A stretch of 16,837 nt of DNA from DSUN01 sp035527715 (GTDB lineage: Bacteria; Planctomycetota; PUPC01; DSUN01), in NCBI GenBank assembly GCA_035527715.1, contig DATKZY010000073.1, positions 1 through 16,837 of the forward strand, given 5' to 3'. The notes under the pieces were generated by a model. It was not told where the DNA came from and did no database searches. It worked only from the letters and a program-made list of their open reading frames with translations. A program made the position numbers and the translations under genes. Positions 1-8,450 of the stretch are shown here, one piece after another (within the stretch, counting starts at the first letter, position 1; every line of letters begins with the position of its first letter).

Positions 1-7
1 GCAAGCC

Positions 8-691
8 ATGCCCCGCGACCCGCGACTCCCCACCTGGGCTCCGTGCGTGCCGCAGCGGCTCATCCGCCGGCTCTACGAGACCGACGCCATGGGCATCTAC
101 GACGACGACCTGATCAACGAGGTTGGCTACGGCCTGCTCGCACGCTGCGAGAGTTTCATCACGGCCAATCGCGCAAGGGCGGGGGAGCTGCCCTGTCCCC
201 AGTGCGGCCACACGGTGCGACACCGCGCGGGGCGACAGGAGATCCTGCATTGCCCTTGCGGCTGGGAACTCCCCTGGTCGGACTACTTCAAGGCGATCCA
301 ACACAAGCAGCTCAGCGGAGCCGAGCCCGTCCTCGCCCAGTTCCAGGAGTTCGTCAAGAAGTTCCCCGCCGCGCGAACGCCCCGAGAGAAGGTGCTGCTC
401 ATTGACCGCCTGATCCACGGCTTCCACTGGTACTACAAGACGCAGAGTCCCACGCGCCCGGTCGCGGTCAACCTCATCGAGGGGCGTCTGGGAGAGGTCG
501 TCGCCTTTCTCGACACCCTCACCTACGGCGAGCAGAGCACGCCAGGCACAAGCGAGACCCTGGCGGAATGGAACAGGAACATCGAGGCCAACCGGGAATG
601 GTATCCATCCCGGCGCGCGGCGCGGATGGATGAAGAGCTAGCCCGCGAAACACGCGAAACAACGCGAAGGGGGAGAGGGAACGAGACATAG
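8..691 (+). CDS. Zinc-ribbon hypothetical protein
   Basis: A 227-residue soluble protein with no signal peptide or membrane segment; I do not recognise a named family. Cysteines at residues 63, 66, 82 and 84 (CPQCG, then HCPCGW) form a short zinc-ribbon-like knuckle. After it come a helical, charged region and a conserved-looking stretch with NLIEGRLGEVVAFLD around residues 155-170. The ATG at 8 is the first in view, but the frame is open to the window edge, so the true start could lie upstream. The last 16 or so residues are Arg/Thr/Glu-rich and are encoded by a CGCGAAA-type repeat (644-668), so the C-terminus is probably a repeat-derived extension rather than part of the fold. The stop lies 11 nt before the start of the large secreted protein, which suggests one transcript. 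A nucleic-acid or protein-binding role is only a guess. Confidence 0.7.
   Translation: MPRDPRLPTWAPCVPQRLIRRLYETDAMGIYDDDLINEVGYGLLARCESFITANRARAGELPCPQCGHTVRHRAGRQEILHCPCGWELPWSDYFKAIQHKQLSGAEPVLAQFQEFVKKFPAARTPREKVLLIDRLIHGFHWYYKTQSPTRPVAVNLIEGRLGEVVAFLDTLTYGEQSTPGTSETLAEWNRNIEANREWYPSRRAARMDEELARETRETTRRGRGNET
644..668. repeat. CGCGAAA 9-nt-period array
   Basis: The 7-mer CGCGAAA occurs at 644-650 and 653-659, with a partial copy CGCGAA at 663-668, giving periods of 9 and 10 nt. It lies in the last codons of the zinc-ribbon gene. Just upstream, ATCCATCC (603-610) and GGATGGAT (624-631) form an 8-bp inverted repeat. Confidence 0.6.
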
Positions 692-702
692 GTGACGTTG
701 CC

Positions 703-3700
703 ATGAAGAGACTCGCCATTCCGCTCTTGGCAGTGGCTTCTGCCTTGGCGGTGGAGCCGGTCGTCAAGCCGGCATCGAACACCGATCCGCAAGGCAAGGT
801 CGGCCAGCGGCCGTATGAGATGGCCTGGGCCGACCGCAAGCCCGAGCACGCCGAGGTCGTGGACTTCGAGGACCTGACGGGCTGGACGGCTGTCGGCTTG
901 ACGGGCTGCACGGCGGAACTCGTCCGCTCGCGCGAGGAGCAGATGTATGGCTCCTTCACGGGCAAAGCCGTCTACGCGGGGAAGACGGGGGCGAGCTACT
1001 TCGAGCTGCGCCCGCCACAGCCGGTGTCCATCCCCGGCGAGCCGACGGCGGCCCAAATGTGGGTGCGCGGCAACAACTGGGGCTGGTATCCCAAGCCCCG
1101 GACCGCCCGCACGAACGTCTACGCTATCGTCCGCGACGCCAAGGGCGAGCACTTCGTCATCAGCCTCGGACATGTGAACTTCGATTACTGGTCCCTGATG
1201 CACGCGGCGTTCGCATCGCCGACCGGCCAGCTCACGGGCCGCATCCGCCGGGAAGGGGAGGGCGATGGGAAGGTTGATTACCCGCTCAGTTTCGTCGCCC
1301 TCCGCGTGACCAACTGCTCCGACGAGAAACCCGCGAAGCTCTCCCTCGACGCGCTCCAGTTCTACACGCCCGACTACAAGCCGCTCGCCGAGCCGAAGCT
1401 GCCCCCCAGCGACGTGCCTTGGCCGACCACGCCCGACACGATCACGCCGACCGCTGCGGAAACGATGAGGGTTTCGCTGAGCCAGGACGGGCCATACCAC
1501 GTCTTCACGGCCAGAGGCCGGCGCGACAGGATTCGCTGGGTCTATCTGCCGAAGAGCGGCACCCTCGACGATCTGACCGTGGAAATCAACGGCAAGCGGT
1601 TCCAGCCATGTGTCGGCGGCGGCCCCGTGTTCCTTCTGGACGGGGTCGAGGCTGGCCCCGCTCTCGAAGGGGTTCAGCAGGGATGCGTAGGACTAGAGAC
1701 GCGCCGGGACTCGCTGCTGGCGCACTGCGCCATTCGCAAAGGGGAGGAAAGCATCCCGTACACGCTCGAGTTCCGGCCCAGGGGCAAGTCGCTTCAGATC
1801 ACAGTCACGGTAGACGAGCCCAAGGCCACAGCCTTCCGCATCGGCCACACGAAGGGCACCCCGAACGCCAACCTCGTGAGTGTGCCGTATCTGACCTTCG
1901 GCAACGTGGGGCCGCACATCGTGCACTGGGACGGCGTGTTCCTGAGCGGGTTGCTCGATTGGTACAACTCCGATGCATCACAGCTTTTCGAGGAGCACGG
2001 CAAGCCCAAGCCCGATGAGGTGACCTACAACGGCGGCTCGCGCTATCTGCCGAAGACCGATGGCAAACGCAACCCCCTCCGCGAGCGGCTCATCCTCACC
2101 GTTGCCAGCGACTTCGCGGAGGTGCTGCCCAACATCCCGCACCCGCAGAACCCGATGGCGCATCTGGCCACGGGCTCGATCTGGCGGAACATCGGCCAGC
2201 CGAACGAGGACCTGCTCAAGCGGCTCAAAGCCCACGGCGTCGAGCGCTTCATCTGCCCCCTCCACGAGGTCGGCTGGCGCGACGCGGGCGAGAGCTTCAC
2301 CTTTCGCCTCCGCTGCGCGCCCCGCATCGGCGACGAGAAGATGAAGGAATATGGCAAGTGGGTGAAGGGCCTCGGCTACCGCTTCGGCCTTTACGCCAAC
2401 TACACCGACTACGCGCCCGTGAACGAGCACTGGAGCGAGGACCGCGTGTGCCTCGACAGCGACGGCAACTGGCGGGGAGCCTGGCCCCGCTGCTATGCGC
2501 CCAAGCCCACCTGGGCCTGGCAGGCCGAGTCCGACCTCGCGCCGAAGATCGCGGCGAAGTTCGGCGCCGTGACCTGCTACAGCGACGTCCACACCGCCGT
2601 CACGCCCTGGGCCCGCACGGACTACGATGCCCGCACGCCAGGGGCGGGGATGCTGCGGGCGAGCTGGGAATCCTACGCCCGCATCCTCTGGACCGAGTGC
2701 CAGGCCTACGGCGGCCCGGTCTTCAGCGAGGGGCGGATGCACTGGATGTACGCGGGGCTGATCAGCGGCAACTACGGGCAGATCACCGGCCCCGACCGCT
2801 GGCGCCAGCCGCCGCTGGTGGACTTCGATCTCCTGAAGATACACCCGCTGATGTGCGACTTCGGGATGGGCTCGCCCGACATGTTCTACCCGCACCACGG
2901 CGGCGAGTGGCGCACCGACCGCAGCCGCACCAGCCCGTGGCTCGACCGCTTTATCACCTCGACGCTGGCCTTCGGCCACATCGGCTTCCTGGCGATGGAG
3001 TGGGGCTTCGATGGCGGCCTGAAGAGCTTCTACATGACCAATGCCGCCCAACAGCGCTACGCCCTCGTGCCCGCGGTCGAGATCCGCTACTTCGACGGCG
3101 AGAAGCTGCTGACCACGTCCGAGGCCATCCGCACGGGGGCCTACAGGCGCGGCCAGGTGCATGTTCGCTACGAGAGCGGCCTGGAGCTGTGGTGCAACCT
3201 GAGCTTCGAGCACGATTGGCGGGTGACCTGCGACGGCAAGACCTATCTTCTCCCGCCCACCGGACACCTGGCCTTCAAGAAGGGCGAGCTGCTCCAGTTC
3301 TCGGCCGTCGTGGACGGGCAGAGGATTGACTACGTCGGGTCACCCGACTACTACTACCTCGACGCCCGCGACAAGTCTGCCGCCTTCGGCCCTCTCGCCT
3401 GCCGCGGCGCCGCGGCCCTCAAGCCGGCGGGGAAGAAAGACGAATGGTGGGCGATTCCCTGCGACAAGTGCGACGACCTGAGCATTCGCCCCGCGCAACT
3501 CGGCCTCGGCGCCGACGTGGCCCTCGCCGCCGAGGCGCTCGATGTGGACGACAAGCCCCTTGGCCCCGCCGAGGTGCGCGTGAGCAACCTGGGCCAAACC
3601 ATCATGCCCGTCAAGGGCGCCGCCCGCTATCGCCTCGCCGCCGCGGGCAAGACCGTCGCATCGCCCCTCGATCGGGGGCCCCGCTGCCTCGTTCGGGGGC

Positions 3701-4884
3701 TGGACTACGAGGTTGCGGTCGCCGCAGTGAACCTTGGCGATGGCCTGCTCCGCGACGCCCGCGCGACGGCAGAGCTGCTGGCCGGAACGCCCCTCGCGGC
3801 GGAACGACGTTCCAACATTCTACAGAATGTTGGAACGTCGCAGGCCGTCGGCCCGGGCCGCGAGGGGAAGGGGCGGCTGGTCGTCCACGTCCCCGACGAC
3901 GCGAAGCCGGGCGAGCGGCTCTGGTATCGCATCCGCGTGACCGGGCGCATCGGCGAGCGGGAGGCCGAGGGCATCGGCTGGTTCACGGGCATCGCGGCGC
4001 GGGCAATGGACATGACCGTTCGCCCCGGCAGCGCCACGCCGCAGCCCCCGGGCAGCCCGCAGGCGCTGCTCCTCACCCTCCGCAGCAACCTGCCCGCCGA
4101 AGCCCCCGTCACGGTGCGAGCTACGAGCCTTCCTGTCGGTCTCACGCTGTCCGCGACGCGGTCGCTGCCGGCGCGCGTCGAGCACGTGCAGAGGCTGGCC
4201 TACACCGTGCCGGAAGCGCCGTCGGTGGCTCGGCTGACCCTGTCCGTGGAGTGCGCGCCTCTGGGCGTGCGCCCACTCGTCGAGCGGCAGGACCACTGGC
4301 TCCGCTTCACGCGGAGCAAGGCCGTCGCCCTGGACCTTGCCAAGCTGGCGCCGGCGCGCGCGGGCATCCAGTTCCGCGGCAAGGCGGAGGAGCCGCTGCG
4401 GGCCGACAGCGGGGCGAGCTTCCGGGCGGCGTCGAACACGGTGGGCGGGGTCGAGAAGGCCGGCTTCTTCTGCCATCCGCCCTACCAGGGCGGTGTGGGC
4501 TCGGCCTTTGGCGAGTTCGAGGTCGCGCTGCCCGACGAGGCGTGCGCGTTCGAGACCCTCGTCGGCTTCACCGACGGCTCCTCGACCGCCGACGGCTGCG
4601 TGTTCTCGGTCGAGGTGAAGGCCGGCGAGAAGTGGGAGACGGCGGGGAAGCTTCAGTTCGGCGAGTTGAAGCGCTGGATGCCCTTCCGCGCCGACCTGTC
4701 GTCGTTCCGGGGGAAGAAGGTCGCCATTCGGCTGGTGACAGATGTGGGGCCGGCCGACGACTCGAACAGCGACTGGGCGGCGTGGGGCGAGCCGCGCGTC
4801 GTCCTGGCCGGCGACCGCCTGGCCGTCGAGGTGCTCGACAAAGAGCCCAGCCCGTCCAAGAGCAATGGGGCGCCGGCAAGATAG
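703..4884 (+). CDS. Large secreted glycosidase-like protein
   Basis: A 1393-residue protein with an N-terminal signal peptide (MKR, then a hydrophobic run to about residue 17), so it should be exported. Residues about 40-220 look like a beta-sandwich carbohydrate-binding module. Residues about 490-830 have the sequence style of a TIM-barrel glycosidase, loosely like GH101 or DUF5696 proteins: a barrel strand ends in CYSDVH with Asp628, and another in GGPVFSEG with Glu676. These two are my candidates for nucleophile and acid/base. The region beyond about residue 900 is rich in beta strands and probably holds Ig-like modules and a final galactose-binding-like domain near 1240-1375. There is no PEP-CTERM or other anchor. 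The ATG at 703 is set by the signal peptide. A 17-bp-arm palindrome is inserted in frame near residues 1035-1046. The substrate is unknown; the enzyme class is an inference from motif style, not a match I could run. Confidence 0.75.
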   Translation: MKRLAIPLLAVASALAVEPVVKPASNTDPQGKVGQRPYEMAWADRKPEHAEVVDFEDLTGWTAVGLTGCTAELVRSREEQMYGSFTGKAVYAGKTGASYFELRPPQPVSIPGEPTAAQMWVRGNNWGWYPKPRTARTNVYAIVRDAKGEHFVISLGHVNFDYWSLMHAAFASPTGQLTGRIRREGEGDGKVDYPLSFVALRVTNCSDEKPAKLSLDALQFYTPDYKPLAEPKLPPSDVPWPTTPDTITPTAAETMRVSLSQDGPYHVFTARGRRDRIRWVYLPKSGTLDDLTVEINGKRFQPCVGGGPVFLLDGVEAGPALEGVQQGCVGLETRRDSLLAHCAIRKGEESIPYTLEFRPRGKSLQITVTVDEPKATAFRIGHTKGTPNANLVSVPYLTFGNVGPHIVHWDGVFLSGLLDWYNSDASQLFEEHGKPKPDEVTYNGGSRYLPKTDGKRNPLRERLILTVASDFAEVLPNIPHPQNPMAHLATGSIWRNIGQPNEDLLKRLKAHGVERFICPLHEVGWRDAGESFTFRLRCAPRIGDEKMKEYGKWVKGLGYRFGLYANYTDYAPVNEHWSEDRVCLDSDGNWRGAWPRCYAPKPTWAWQAESDLAPKIAAKFGAVTCYSDVHTAVTPWARTDYDARTPGAGMLRASWESYARILWTECQAYGGPVFSEGRMHWMYAGLISGNYGQITGPDRWRQPPLVDFDLLKIHPLMCDFGMGSPDMFYPHHGGEWRTDRSRTSPWLDRFITSTLAFGHIGFLAMEWGFDGGLKSFYMTNAAQQRYALVPAVEIRYFDGEKLLTTSEAIRTGAYRRGQVHVRYESGLELWCNLSFEHDWRVTCDGKTYLLPPTGHLAFKKGELLQFSAVVDGQRIDYVGSPDYYYLDARDKSAAFGPLACRGAAALKPAGKKDEWWAIPCDKCDDLSIRPAQLGLGADVALAAEALDVDDKPLGPAEVRVSNLGQTIMPVKGAARYRLAAAGKTVASPLDRGPRCLVRGLDYEVAVAAVNLGDGLLRDARATAELLAGTPLAAERRSNILQNVGTSQAVGPGREGKGRLVVHVPDDAKPGERLWYRIRVTGRIGEREAEGIGWFTGIAARAMDMTVRPGSATPQPPGSPQALLLTLRSNLPAEAPVTVRATSLPVGLTLSATRSLPARVEHVQRLAYTVPEAPSVARLTLSVECAPLGVRPLVERQDHWLRFTRSKAVALDLAKLAPARAGIQFRGKAEEPLRADSGASFRAASNTVGGVEKAGFFCHPPYQGGVGSAFGEFEVALPDEACAFETLVGFTDGSSTADGCVFSVEVKAGEKWETAGKLQFGELKRWMPFRADLSSFRGKKVAIRLVTDVGPADDSNSDWAAWGEPRVVLAGDRLAVEVLDKEPSPSKSNGAPAR
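3805..3840. repeat. In-frame palindrome inside the glycosidase-like gene
   Basis: Two perfect 17-nt arms (3805-3821 and 3824-3840) are separated by the 2-nt loop AC; each arm contains TTCCAACATTC or its complement. The element lies between two predicted domains, adds about 12 residues and keeps the reading frame. Arms this long and perfect with a 2-nt loop are not expected from coding constraint, so this looks like an inserted mobile palindrome of the REP or RPE kind. Confidence 0.85.
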
Positions 4885-4923
4885 CTGGGCCGCTTTGCTG
4901 TGGAATCCGCCTCCCCGCTGCGC

Positions 4924-4949
4924 TATACTATCTGCCGAAAGCATAGGAG
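4924..4949 (+). promoter_or_regulatory. Putative -10 box and RBS of the first toxin-antitoxin pair
   Basis: TATACT at 4924-4929 resembles a sigma70 -10 box, and AGGAG at 4945-4949 sits 6 nt before the ATG at 4956. No good -35 lies at 16-18 nt: TTGCTG (4895-4900) is 23 nt away. The RBS is convincing; the promoter is tentative. Confidence 0.4.
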
Positions 4950-4955
4950 CGCGCG

Positions 4956-5249
4956 ATGGCATACAAGGGACACGTGGAGAACGGCGTGGTGGTGCTCGAT
5001 GAGCCGGCCGATCTCAGCGACGGGGACGAGGTGAGCGTGTACCCCCTTCGGCGGCGCAAGCCCGCGGGAGAGGACCGACAAGTGCCCACGCTCTATGAAC
5101 GGCTGAAGGACATCATTGGCTCGGTGGAGGGCCTGCCACCCGACTTCGCCCGCAATCATGACCACTACATCCACGGACAGCCAAAGGAGGGGTGCGTCCT
5201 TCGGACAAGGCACACGAAGTGCCAGAGCGAGAGCGACGTTCGTGGGTAG
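4956..5249 (+). CDS. Antitoxin-like protein paired with a PIN toxin
   Basis: A 97-residue protein with an N-terminal small beta fold (MAYKGHVENGVVVLDEP, then DGDEVSVYPL), as in short AF2212- or DUF104-like antitoxins. It is followed by a helical segment, LYERLKDIIGSVEGLPPDF, and the acidic/aromatic stretch NHDHYIHG. That last part fits toxin-binding tails of proteins I have seen encoded just before PIN-domain genes. The start is fixed by AGGAG 6 nt upstream. As I recall the family, it ends soon after HYIHGQPK; here about 20 further residues (from about 78 on) are encoded by DNA with small hairpins (5196-5206 and 5209-5223), so the tail may come from an insertion or frameshift. It lies 28 nt before the PIN gene. 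It should neutralise that toxin and repress the pair, by analogy. Confidence 0.7.
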   Translation: MAYKGHVENGVVVLDEPADLSDGDEVSVYPLRRRKPAGEDRQVPTLYERLKDIIGSVEGLPPDFARNHDHYIHGQPKEGCVLRTRHTKCQSESDVRG

Positions 5250-5277
5250 CCCGCTGCTGCAAGGCCAGCCCAGAGAA

Positions 5278-5679
5278 ATGAGAACGGTCTTCGCGGATGC
5301 TCACTACTACCTTAGCCTCGCGAGCATGCGCGATGAGTCACACGAGCGCGCCGTCGCATTGTCTCGGACGCTACGCTGCGCCATCGTGACTACCGCATGG
5401 GTTCTGACCGAGGTGGGCGATGCTCTGGCAACCTCGGGTCAGCGACCGGTCTTCCTCGACCTGCTGAGGGATCTTCGGGACGACCCGAACACGATCCTGG
5501 CGCATGCGACGAGAGAGCTGTTCGAAAGCGGCGTTGCCCTCTACGCTCGCCGCATGGACAAGGAGTGGTCGCTGACGGACTGCATTTCCTTTGTGGTCAT
5601 GGAGCAGCATGGCATCCGGGAGGCCCTGACGGCGGACCACCACTTCGAGCAGGCGGGGTTCGTGGCGCTGCTGAAGTGA
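5278..5679 (+). CDS. PIN-domain ribonuclease toxin, VapC-like
   Basis: A 133-residue single-domain PIN protein. Acidic residues fall in the usual places for the metal-binding site: Asp7 in VFADAHYY, Glu45 in VLTEVGDAL, Asp101 in WSLTDC and Asp120 in LTADHHFEQAGF. The length matches VapC-type toxins, which are Mg-dependent RNases that cleave tRNA or rRNA when not held by the antitoxin. The frame stays open back to 5116, but the ATG at 5278 puts the first beta strand at the N-terminus as in the family, and a weak purine-rich AGAGAA precedes it. It belongs with the antitoxin-like gene just upstream. All four acidic positions are intact, so it is probably active. Confidence 0.85.
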   Translation: MRTVFADAHYYLSLASMRDESHERAVALSRTLRCAIVTTAWVLTEVGDALATSGQRPVFLDLLRDLRDDPNTILAHATRELFESGVALYARRMDKEWSLTDCISFVVMEQHGIREALTADHHFEQAGFVALLK

Positions 5680-5682
5680 CGA

Positions 5683-5697
5683 GCCTGGCACCCAGGC
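5683..5697. terminator. Small hairpin between convergent genes
   Basis: GCCTGG (5683-5688) and CCAGGC (5692-5697) form a 6-bp stem with a 3-nt loop in the 26-nt gap between the converging PIN toxin and hypA genes. There is no T-tract on either side, so a terminator role is suggested mainly by position. Confidence 0.3.
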
Positions 5698-5705
5698 CCG
5701 CGCCC

Positions 5706-6047
5706 TCACTCGATCTCGATGGATTCGACGGCGAACTCGTGGCCGGCGACGACGTTGCTTCGGAGCTCGCCGCACTTGGGGCAGCCGGGGGCCTCGGTGT
5801 CGGCGCCGTAGCGCGCCCCGCACTTCGCGCACTCGAGCTCGACGGGCTGGTCCACCACCTCGTATTCGGCGCCCTCGAGCGGCGTGCCCTTCGCGTATTC
5901 CTCGAGGTGCTCGACGAGGTGATCGGCGTCGGCGCCGCTCAGTTCGCCGACCATAAGGGTCACCTTCACGACCCGCTTGACCTCGTGCTTCGCCAGCTCG
6001 TTCTGGATCGTGCGGAAGGCCGCCTCGGCCCGGGCTGATTCATGCAT
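5706..6047 (-). CDS. hypA: Hydrogenase nickel-insertion protein HypA
   Basis: A 113-residue HypA homologue. HypA binds nickel with the N-terminal Met-His motif and delivers it, with HypB, to [NiFe] hydrogenase (or urease in some species). I place the start at 6047 because it yields Met-His-Glu with His2, the nickel ligand, and because AAAGGAC lies about 7 nt upstream; an in-frame ATG 18 nt earlier (6065) would bury the histidine. The zinc site is complete: Cys73, Cys76, Cys89 and Cys92 in CAKCG and CPKCG. Length fits the family. No hydrogenase subunit or other hyp gene is in view, so here it is a solitary gene with its own promoter. It converges on the PIN toxin gene. Confidence 0.92.
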   Translation of the reverse strand: MHESARAEAAFRTIQNELAKHEVKRVVKVTLMVGELSGADADHLVEHLEEYAKGTPLEGAEYEVVDQPVELECAKCGARYGADTEAPGCPKCGELRSNVVAGHEFAVESIEIE

Positions 6048-6097
6048 TGTGCCGTCCTTTGCCAATCCCTGAGATCCACGCCGCCGGTGCGCCCTTG

Positions 6098-6126
6098 ATG
6101 CTAACCGCCCCGCCTGCGCCTGTCAA
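6098..6126 (-). promoter_or_regulatory. Sigma70-like promoter of hypA
   Basis: Read on the minus strand, TTGACA (6121-6126) is followed after 17 nt by TAGCAT (6098-6103). Transcription would begin near 6091, about 44 nt before the hypA start codon. The -35 is a consensus match and the -10 matches 4 of 6. Confidence 0.6.
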
Positions 6127-6145
6127 GGGCTGGCGCCGGCACGGC

Positions 6146-8386
6146 TCACGCCAGGAGGTCGGCCTCGCCGGTCGAGGCCACGAACAGCGTGGTCGGCAAG
6201 CCGTGGAGGAGCGCCGTGTGCCCCGGCCCGATGGGAAGGGCCCGCCCGCCGTCATCGGGGACCTGGAAGCCGAGGAGGACCAGGCCGGCATCGGCCGAGT
6301 GCGCCCAGAGCGCGTCCGCGAAGGGGGCCGAGGAGACGATGACCTCCACGTCCGCGTCAATGCGCGCGGCGGTCACGAGCTCGCGCAGCGCCGCGGTGGC
6401 CGGCGCCCGCCCGGCCGCGTCCTCGACCACGCGGAGGATGCGGATGCGCGCGCGAGCCCACTCCCAGTTGCGCGTGAGCAGGTAGGCCAGGAGGAGCATC
6501 AGCGAGCCGTTCGCGCGGCCCCGCCACCAGATGTCGAGCCGCGACGGGGCTCCCGGGGGCGGCAGGCCGCGGTCGGCGACGAGGATGAGGCTCATCCCAA
6601 GCTGGCGGGCCACGCGCAGGTGGCGCGCGAACGGCTCCATCCGCTCGGGGTTGCTCGGCCAGCCGAACATCACGAGGTTCGGCTTGATCGGGCCGAGCGA
6701 GTGGGCCTGGAGAAGGGTCTGAAGCCCGTGGTCGAAGTCGGGCGCCACCACGACCTCGGGGAACGCCGTGATGTCCTGCGAGCGGGCGAAGCCCTCGAGG
6801 CGGTCGAGAGCGGTGCGGCGGCGCGCCGACAGGCTCTCGAGGTTGCCCACGAGGATTTCGACCAGGGTGACGAGCCCGCGCCCGCAGCCGAACCAGTGGG
6901 CGAGCGTGGCCAGGGTCGCGCGCGTCGCGGGGTTCCCCGTGAGGGCGAGCACGGTGGGCCGCCAGTTCTTCGGGTGCGGGGCGAGGCGCTGGAGCTTCAG
7001 CAGGTTGCTGCGCGCCCGCGCGTAGAGGAAGCCGCGCCGCGCGTCGCCGAAGGCGGCCCGCAGCACGCGGCTGCGCACGTAGAGATACAGCGCCCCCACG
7101 ACCAGCATCGCCCCCAGCGCGGCCGGCGGGTGGATCAGGAACGCCGCCGCCCCGCACCCCACCGTGCCCGCCAGCGCCGCCGACCAGTGGAAGAAGCGGA
7201 ACCGCGGCCGGAACGACGGGTTGAGGCCGAACGACTCGACGAAGGCCGCCAAATTCGTCATCCCGTAGGTGTAGAGGAAGAACATCGTGACGATGACCGC
7301 GACGACGTTGAGGGGCCCGCCGCCGGTGTCGGAGCCGGCGTACCAGAGCACCAGGAGCGTGAGGCCGAACGTGAGCAGCAGGGCGCGGCGCGGCTCGTCG
7401 CCCCGCCGCGTGCCGACGCCGAAGGGCCGCAGGGGCCGGAAAATCCCGTCCCGCGCCAGCGCCTGCATCACCCGCGGGGCGCCCATGAACGAGCCGATGG
7501 CGCTCGACAGCGTGGCCGCGAACACCCCGGCCACCACCAGGAAGCTCGCCCCGACCAGCGTCTGGTCGAGCAGCGTGCGGAACGGCGCCTCGACCAGCCC
7601 CTCCCGCGTCTGAGCCCCGCCGCACAGCAGGATCTGCGACGCATAGACCGCGAACCCCGCCGCGATCGCCAGCAGCGTGCCGCGGGGGATCGACTTGCCC
7701 GGCTCCTTCAGGTCGCCCGACATGTTCACCCCGGCCATGATGCCCGTCACGGCCGGGAAGTAGATCGCGAAGATGCGCCAGAAGTCGAGCCCCTCGGCCG
7801 GCCCCCAGTTGGCCCGGAACTGGCTCGCCTTGAAGCGCCACGCGGCCCCGCCCAGGAACGTCACGACCGCCAGCGCCAGCACGGCCAGGATCACGTACTG
7901 CACGCGAATCGCCCACCCCGCCCCCACCGCCGTCACCACGAACAGCACGCAGGCCGTGCCCACGCTCAGCGTGAAGAAGTGCGGCTCCAGCGCGGGGAAC
8001 GCCCGCACGAGCGACTCCACGAAGCCCAGAATGTAGAAGGGCACGCTGAGCGCCTGGGCCAGGAACAGCGCCAGGCCGATCGCCCCGCCGAACTCCGGCC
8101 CCAGCACCCGCGAGATCATGAAATACGCCCCGCCGCCCCGCATCCGCGTGTTCGTCGCGATCGCCGAGATCGAGAGGCTGGTGAGCAACGTGATCGAGGT
8201 CGAGAGCAGCAGGATCAGCAGCGCCGAGCCGATCCCGGCCCGGCCCACGACGAACCCGGCCCGCATGAACATGATCACGCCCAGGATCGTGAGGATCGAG
8301 GGCGTGAACACCCCGCCGAACGTGCCGAACTGGTTCCGCGTCGCCCCCTCCTCGCGCGCCGACGCGGCCGCCCCTGCCGTGCTCAA
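6146..8386 (-). CDS. SLC12-family cation-chloride cotransporter homologue
   Basis: A 746-residue inner-membrane protein of the APC superfamily. The first membrane segment carries the SLC12 signature NQFGTFGGVFTPSILTILG, and AGVNMSGDLKEPGKSIP lies between later segments, as in Na-K-Cl and K-Cl cotransporters. About 12 membrane spans fit in residues 20-470. The soluble C-terminal half, from about residue 490, has alternating strands and helices reminiscent of the SLC12 C-terminal domain. It likely couples chloride movement to Na or K; which cation cannot be told from sequence alone, and some bacterial relatives are annotated as amino acid permeases. The start is TTG at 8384-8386: no ATG or GTG precedes it in frame before a stop, and AAGGAG lies 8 nt upstream. 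The gene stands alone between hypA and a large palindromic region. Confidence 0.88.
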   Translation of the reverse strand: MSTAGAAASAREEGATRNQFGTFGGVFTPSILTILGVIMFMRAGFVVGRAGIGSALLILLLSTSITLLTSLSISAIATNTRMRGGGAYFMISRVLGPEFGGAIGLALFLAQALSVPFYILGFVESLVRAFPALEPHFFTLSVGTACVLFVVTAVGAGWAIRVQYVILAVLALAVVTFLGGAAWRFKASQFRANWGPAEGLDFWRIFAIYFPAVTGIMAGVNMSGDLKEPGKSIPRGTLLAIAAGFAVYASQILLCGGAQTREGLVEAPFRTLLDQTLVGASFLVVAGVFAATLSSAIGSFMGAPRVMQALARDGIFRPLRPFGVGTRRGDEPRRALLLTFGLTLLVLWYAGSDTGGGPLNVVAVIVTMFFLYTYGMTNLAAFVESFGLNPSFRPRFRFFHWSAALAGTVGCGAAAFLIHPPAALGAMLVVGALYLYVRSRVLRAAFGDARRGFLYARARSNLLKLQRLAPHPKNWRPTVLALTGNPATRATLATLAHWFGCGRGLVTLVEILVGNLESLSARRRTALDRLEGFARSQDITAFPEVVVAPDFDHGLQTLLQAHSLGPIKPNLVMFGWPSNPERMEPFARHLRVARQLGMSLILVADRGLPPPGAPSRLDIWWRGRANGSLMLLLAYLLTRNWEWARARIRILRVVEDAAGRAPATAALRELVTAARIDADVEVIVSSAPFADALWAHSADAGLVLLGFQVPDDGGRALPIGPGHTALLHGLPTTLFVASTGEADLLA

Positions 8387-8450
8387 GGCTCCGTCTCCTT
8401 TGCCCGGAACACTCCAGCCGCCTGAAGCACCTCACACGAGGCCCCTCTTC

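Noticed and set aside
1978..3267. A 429-codon open frame on the - strand, and others at 523-1500 and 10171-11742
   Set aside because: They lie opposite well-supported genes and have repetitive Ala/Arg/Glu/Val-rich translations with no recognisable motif.
6047..8425. A 792-codon open frame on the + strand
   Set aside because: It is antisense to the SLC12-type transporter; its Arg/His/Pro-rich translation has no domain and reflects high G+C.
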